Shown here one piece after another: positions 6,365 to 8,196 of a DNA stretch of 8,196 nucleotides. Numbering within the stretch: position 1 is the first letter of the stretch; each line of letters opens with the position of its first letter. Made by a program: the position numbers and the translations under genes. The notes under the pieces are model-generated. The model was not told the origin of the DNA. It saw only the letters and a program-made list of their open reading frames with translations, and ran no database searches. This stretch comes from UBA9732 sp963609725 (GTDB taxonomy: Bacteria; Spirochaetota; Spirochaetia; Sphaerochaetales; Sphaerochaetaceae): the NCBI GenBank assembly GCA_963609725.1, contig CAVDLI010000072.1, positions 1-8,196 on the forward strand, written 5' to 3'.

Positions 6365-6380
6365 GGTTTTTGCAAAAACC
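6365..6380. repeat. Perfect 16-bp palindrome after the foldase gene
   Basis: GGTTTTTGCAAAAACC is fully self-complementary and lies 23 bp after the foldase stop codon. No T-run follows, so it is not a standard terminator alone. Its core TTTTGCAAAA recurs twice at 8039-8048 and 8071-8080. Confidence 0.65.
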
Positions 6381-6415
6381 GTAAAAATTTACAACTTATA
6401 GTTTGTTATAATTAT

Positions 6416-6455
6416 AAAGGCCACTTGTGGTGAAATTCCTACAGTGGTCTTTTTT
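6416..6455 (+). terminator. Intrinsic terminator after the foldase gene
   Basis: AAAGGCCACT (6416-6425) pairs with AGTGGTCTTT (6443-6452) over 10 bp including one G-U, and the stem runs straight into six T (6450-6455). The loop is 17 nt. An internal CCACTTGTGG (6421-6430) offers a competing small hairpin. An extended -10 (TGTTATAAT, 6404-6412) just upstream would start a transcript at the hairpin base. If used, it would make only an RNA of about 35 nt. Confidence 0.75.
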
Positions 6456-6484
6456 ATATCATGGCATTCATTTCATGATATAAT
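6455..6484 (+). promoter_or_regulatory. Extended -10 promoter overlapped by palindrome, for the DUF2804 gene
   Basis: TGATATAAT (6476-6484) is a full extended -10 with a consensus TATAAT hexamer and no clear -35. Transcription would start near 6491, just before the AAGAGG ribosome-binding site (6492-6497), leaving a leader of only about 13 nt. TATATCATG (6455-6463) and CATGATATA (6474-6482) form a perfect 9-bp inverted repeat with a 10-bp loop whose right arm covers the -10, an operator-like arrangement. Confidence 0.5.
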
Positions 6485-6503
6485 TGTAAAAAAGAGGCTA
6501 GAT

Positions 6504-7553
6504 ATGAGTACAAGGAACCATGAAGTAACAAAACACCAAGATCTTTTAACAAAAGAAGGTTTTATTGCAGAAGAAGGTTGGGCAAGACATCCTGTATGGG
6601 ATTATGACAGAAAGAAAATTAAAGCAAACGCATTAAAAATTAAAGAGTGGGATTATTATGCTATAACAAGCCTCAATGGTGGTTGGACTTTATGCGGGAC
6701 CATTAGTGATTTGGGTTATGCTGCGTTATTATCGGTCTCATATATAGATTTGAAATGTGGCAAGTTTTCCCAGCAGGATGAAATGAAGTTCTTTCCTCTT
6801 GGAAGTTTCAAGCTTTCACCAAGCTCGGTTTTGGATAGTAGCAGTCAATATATTGGCAAAAATATAAGACTTACTTTTGTCAAAAAGGGTTCTGTTCGTA
6901 GGATTATGATTGCAGCGCCTTCTCTAAAGTTGCCAGATGGGCATATTGGTTTGGATGCAGACCTTACGCTCAGTCAGCCAAGTGATATGGAAAGTATGAA
7001 TATTGCAACAAGCTGGAAAGAAAACAGGAAAGCATTCTACTTAAATGAGAAAGTAAATTGCATGCCAGCAAGTGGGATAATAAGACGCGGAGATGATTTT
7101 GAAAATCTTGCTCAAAATGACGTTTGGGGTGTTCTTGATTGGGGAAGAGGCCGTTGGACATATCAAAATACTTGGTATTGGGGCTCTGGTAGTGGAATGA
7201 TAGACAATCATAGTTTTGGTTTTAACATTGGGTACGGATTTACAGACAGAACTCCTGCAAGTGAAAATGTCATTTTTTATGATGGGAAAATTCATAAATT
7301 TGATGATATTGTTTTCAAAATTCCAGAAGATGATTTAATGAAGCCGTGGAGTTTTGAAAGCTCTGACAAACGTTTTGAAATGTCATTTAAGCCTGTTGTT
7401 GATAGAAGTTCAATCCTTAACCTTGCTGTAATTAAAACTATTCAGCACCAAGTTTTTGGTTATTTTACTGGAGTTGCAGTTCTTGATGATGGTACTGTTA
7501 TAAATGTTAAAGATTTCCCAGCTTTTGCAGAAAAAGTCTTTAACAGGTATTAA
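6504..7553 (+). CDS. DUF2804 domain-containing protein
   Basis: A 349-residue protein of the DUF2804 family; function unknown. There is no signal peptide or membrane segment, and the abundance of Trp, Tyr, Gly and alternating hydrophobic residues suggests a beta-rich fold. Family-like landmarks are the N-terminal LTKEGFIAEEGWARHPVW, the central WGRGRW starting at Trp213 followed by WYWGSGSG, and the C-terminal VFGYFTGVAVLDDGT with VKDF and AEKVFNRY at the end. ATG 6504 is chosen because AAGAGG (6492-6497) precedes it by 6 nt. The frame extends upstream to a GTG at 6444, but that lies inside the terminator hairpin, before the promoter, and would add 20 residues unlike the family. It is probably monocistronic with its own promoter. 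The gene converges with the zinc-ribbon gene, and I see no strong terminator in the 88 bp between them. Confidence 0.85.
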   Translation: MSTRNHEVTKHQDLLTKEGFIAEEGWARHPVWDYDRKKIKANALKIKEWDYYAITSLNGGWTLCGTISDLGYAALLSVSYIDLKCGKFSQQDEMKFFPLGSFKLSPSSVLDSSSQYIGKNIRLTFVKKGSVRRIMIAAPSLKLPDGHIGLDADLTLSQPSDMESMNIATSWKENRKAFYLNEKVNCMPASGIIRRGDDFENLAQNDVWGVLDWGRGRWTYQNTWYWGSGSGMIDNHSFGFNIGYGFTDRTPASENVIFYDGKIHKFDDIVFKIPEDDLMKPWSFESSDKRFEMSFKPVVDRSSILNLAVIKTIQHQVFGYFTGVAVLDDGTVINVKDFPAFAEKVFNRY

Positions 7554-7600
7554 GATAGTTTTTCAAAGATTCTAAAGTTTTTACAGCGTAAGCCTTATAT

Positions 7601-7646
7601 ATTACAGGCATTACAGGCATACAAACATGTTACAAAACATGTTACA
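7601..7646. repeat. Adjacent 9-bp and 12-bp tandem duplications
   Basis: ATTACAGGC is duplicated at 7601-7609 and 7610-7618. Four bases later AAACATGTTACA is duplicated at 7623-7634 and 7635-7646. Both are exact. The second 12-bp copy overlaps the stop codon (7642-7644) of the minus-strand zinc-ribbon gene. Because AACATGTT is itself palindromic, the two copies could also form an 8-bp hairpin between the convergent genes. Confidence 0.8.
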
Positions 7647-7983
7647 AAAACTTATGAAATGAATTTGGCATTGTAAGTCTCTTTAAGCGAGCTCTTATAG
7701 CATTTTGTGAAATTCCATACTCTTGTGAGAGTTTTGACACACTCTCCCCTTTTAACCACTTAGTGCCCAGTTCTAATATGTCATAATTATCATATCGTAA
7801 ATGCCACTTATCACTGTAAGTTCTCAACGAGAAAGTTGTATGACATTTACGGCATATATATCGTGGAATTTTGCCATGTTGAGAAGATGTATAAAAACCA
7901 TGAAAACCATACCACCGTTTATTTTTTGGTAAATTTACTGTTCTATTCCAATCACATTTTGGATTTGGGCAATAACATTGCAT
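7642..7983 (-). CDS. Zinc-ribbon/HTH protein resembling the N-terminal half of an InsA-type transposase
   Basis: A 113-residue predicted DNA-binding protein. Cys5-x4-Cys10 (CPNPKC, with an extra Cys3) and Cys44-x2-Cys47 form a zinc ribbon. The surrounding pattern, aromatic/basic middle then RYICRKCHTTFS (41-52), is typical of IS1 InsA and related transposase N-termini. A helix-turn-helix follows at about 79-103 (GESVSKLSQEYGISQNAIRARLKRL, ends only partly conserved). No DDE catalytic domain follows: only 88 bp separate it from the DUF2804 gene. It is therefore either a truncated transposase remnant or a domesticated regulator; the intact frame and good ribosome-binding site favour expression. 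ATG 7983 is chosen because GGAGG lies 8 nt upstream (minus strand). In-frame starts further upstream (ATG 7998, TTG 8046) lack a ribosome-binding site and would translate the repeat at 8001-8040. Confidence 0.65.
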   Translation of the reverse strand: MQCYCPNPKCDWNRTVNLPKNKRWYGFHGFYTSSQHGKIPRYICRKCHTTFSLRTYSDKWHLRYDNYDILELGTKWLKGESVSKLSQEYGISQNAIRARLKRLTMPNSFHKFL

Positions 7984-8000
7984 GAAAACGTCCTCCATTT

Positions 8001-8040
8001 GTTTGAATTCTTTTGAATTTCTTAGAATTTCTTTGAGGTT
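8001..8040. repeat. Four-unit 10-bp degenerate tandem repeat upstream of the zinc-ribbon gene
   Basis: Units GTTTGAATTC, TTTTGAATTT, CTTAGAATTT and CTTTGAGGTT align in register with a shared TTxGAATTT core. The block lies in the 5' leader region of the minus-strand zinc-ribbon gene, 17 bp upstream of its start codon. Confidence 0.6.
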
Positions 8041-8094
8041 TTGCAAAATGAACTTCGTTCATGAAGACTGTTTTGCAAAAATCCCTAAAACCTC
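8035..8094. repeat. Nested inverted repeats (about 60 bp)
   Basis: Outer arms GAGGTTTT (8035-8042) and AAAACCTC (8087-8094) enclose two copies of the palindrome TTTTGCAAAA (8039-8048, 8071-8080). Between these lies a hairpin ATGAAC-TTC-GTTCAT (8048-8062). The arrangement can fold as one branched structure in the leader of the minus-strand gene, or represent a short non-autonomous mobile repeat. Confidence 0.6.
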
Positions 8095-8174
8095 TGATAA
8101 ATAGATAAAAAAATATAGTTTTTTCATTCACATTCTGTTATCCTGACTTCCGCAGTTAGATGAATAAAAAAGGC

Positions 8175-8190
8175 TTGTAACTTGTTACAA
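8175..8190. repeat. Operator-like 16-bp inverted repeat
   Basis: TTGTAAC and GTTACAA are perfect inverted arms separated by TT. The size and symmetry fit a dimeric regulator site upstream of the zinc-ribbon gene. Read on the minus strand it gives AACAAGTTACAA, which matches 11 of 12 bases of the AACATGTTACAA at 7624-7635 and 7636-7647 on the other side of the gene. Confidence 0.5.
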
Positions 8191-8196
8191 TAACAA

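Noticed and set aside
6404..6452. GGTGAAATTCC in the hairpin after the foldase gene resembles conserved words of FMN and cobalamin riboswitches
   Set aside because: Only this short word matches. The whole element is about 37 nt, with none of the other conserved stems, and it is fully explained as an intrinsic terminator.
6444..6503. Upstream GTG start for the DUF2804 protein
   Set aside because: The GTG lies inside the terminator stem, upstream of the proposed promoter, without a ribosome-binding site; ATG 6504 has AAGAGG at 6 nt.
7984..8046. Longer zinc-ribbon protein from TTG 8046 or ATG 7998
   Set aside because: No ribosome-binding site precedes either start, the extra residues translate a 10-bp repeat, and GGAGG sits 8 nt before ATG 7983.

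Overview
The window is AT-rich bacterial chromosome carrying six protein genes, one tRNA gene and unusually structured intergenic DNA. The most likely source is a spirochaete of the Treponema group. This rests on gene content (a DUF2804 protein, a membrane-anchored SurA/PpiD-like foldase with a long lysine-rich cytoplasmic tail, a YitT transporter-like protein, a COG2509 flavoprotein), on low G+C, and on a poly-G run inside a glycosyltransferase gene, a feature known from treponemes. It is an inference; no ribosomal or other marker gene is present to fix it.

Layout. Positions 1-454 hold no protein gene: a four-unit 11-bp tandem repeat, a strong candidate small RNA with its own promoter and terminator (about 162-238), a seven-unit 11-bp repeat array (316-392) and a possible terminator for the next gene. 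A COG2509-type FAD protein lies on the minus strand (455-2116). Divergent from it, a YitT-family membrane protein (2261-3190, possibly leaderless mRNA) and a GT4 glycosyltransferase (3238-4383) form a probable operon. The glycosyltransferase start is preceded by three tandem 10-bp copies of a Shine-Dalgarno-like unit, and its coding region contains G8. A convergent tRNA-Pro(CGG) gene follows (4479-4551, minus). Next come a single-pass membrane foldase with two parvulin-like regions (4770-6341), a terminator, and a DUF2804 gene with its own extended -10 promoter (6504-7553). The right end holds a short zinc-ribbon/helix-turn-helix protein (7642-7983, minus) resembling the DNA-binding half of an IS1/InsA-type transposase, surrounded by inverted and tandem repeats.

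How it fits together. No single pathway links these genes. The YitT protein, glycosyltransferase and foldase all point to envelope functions. The glycosyltransferase is the best candidate for on/off switching, because one base lost or gained in its G8 run brings a stop before the catalytic motif. The strongest unexplained pattern is that short (9-12 bp) degenerate tandem repeats sit in most gaps between genes, some within ribosome-binding or promoter regions. I found no CRISPR array, toxin-antitoxin pair, prophage gene or complete defence system.
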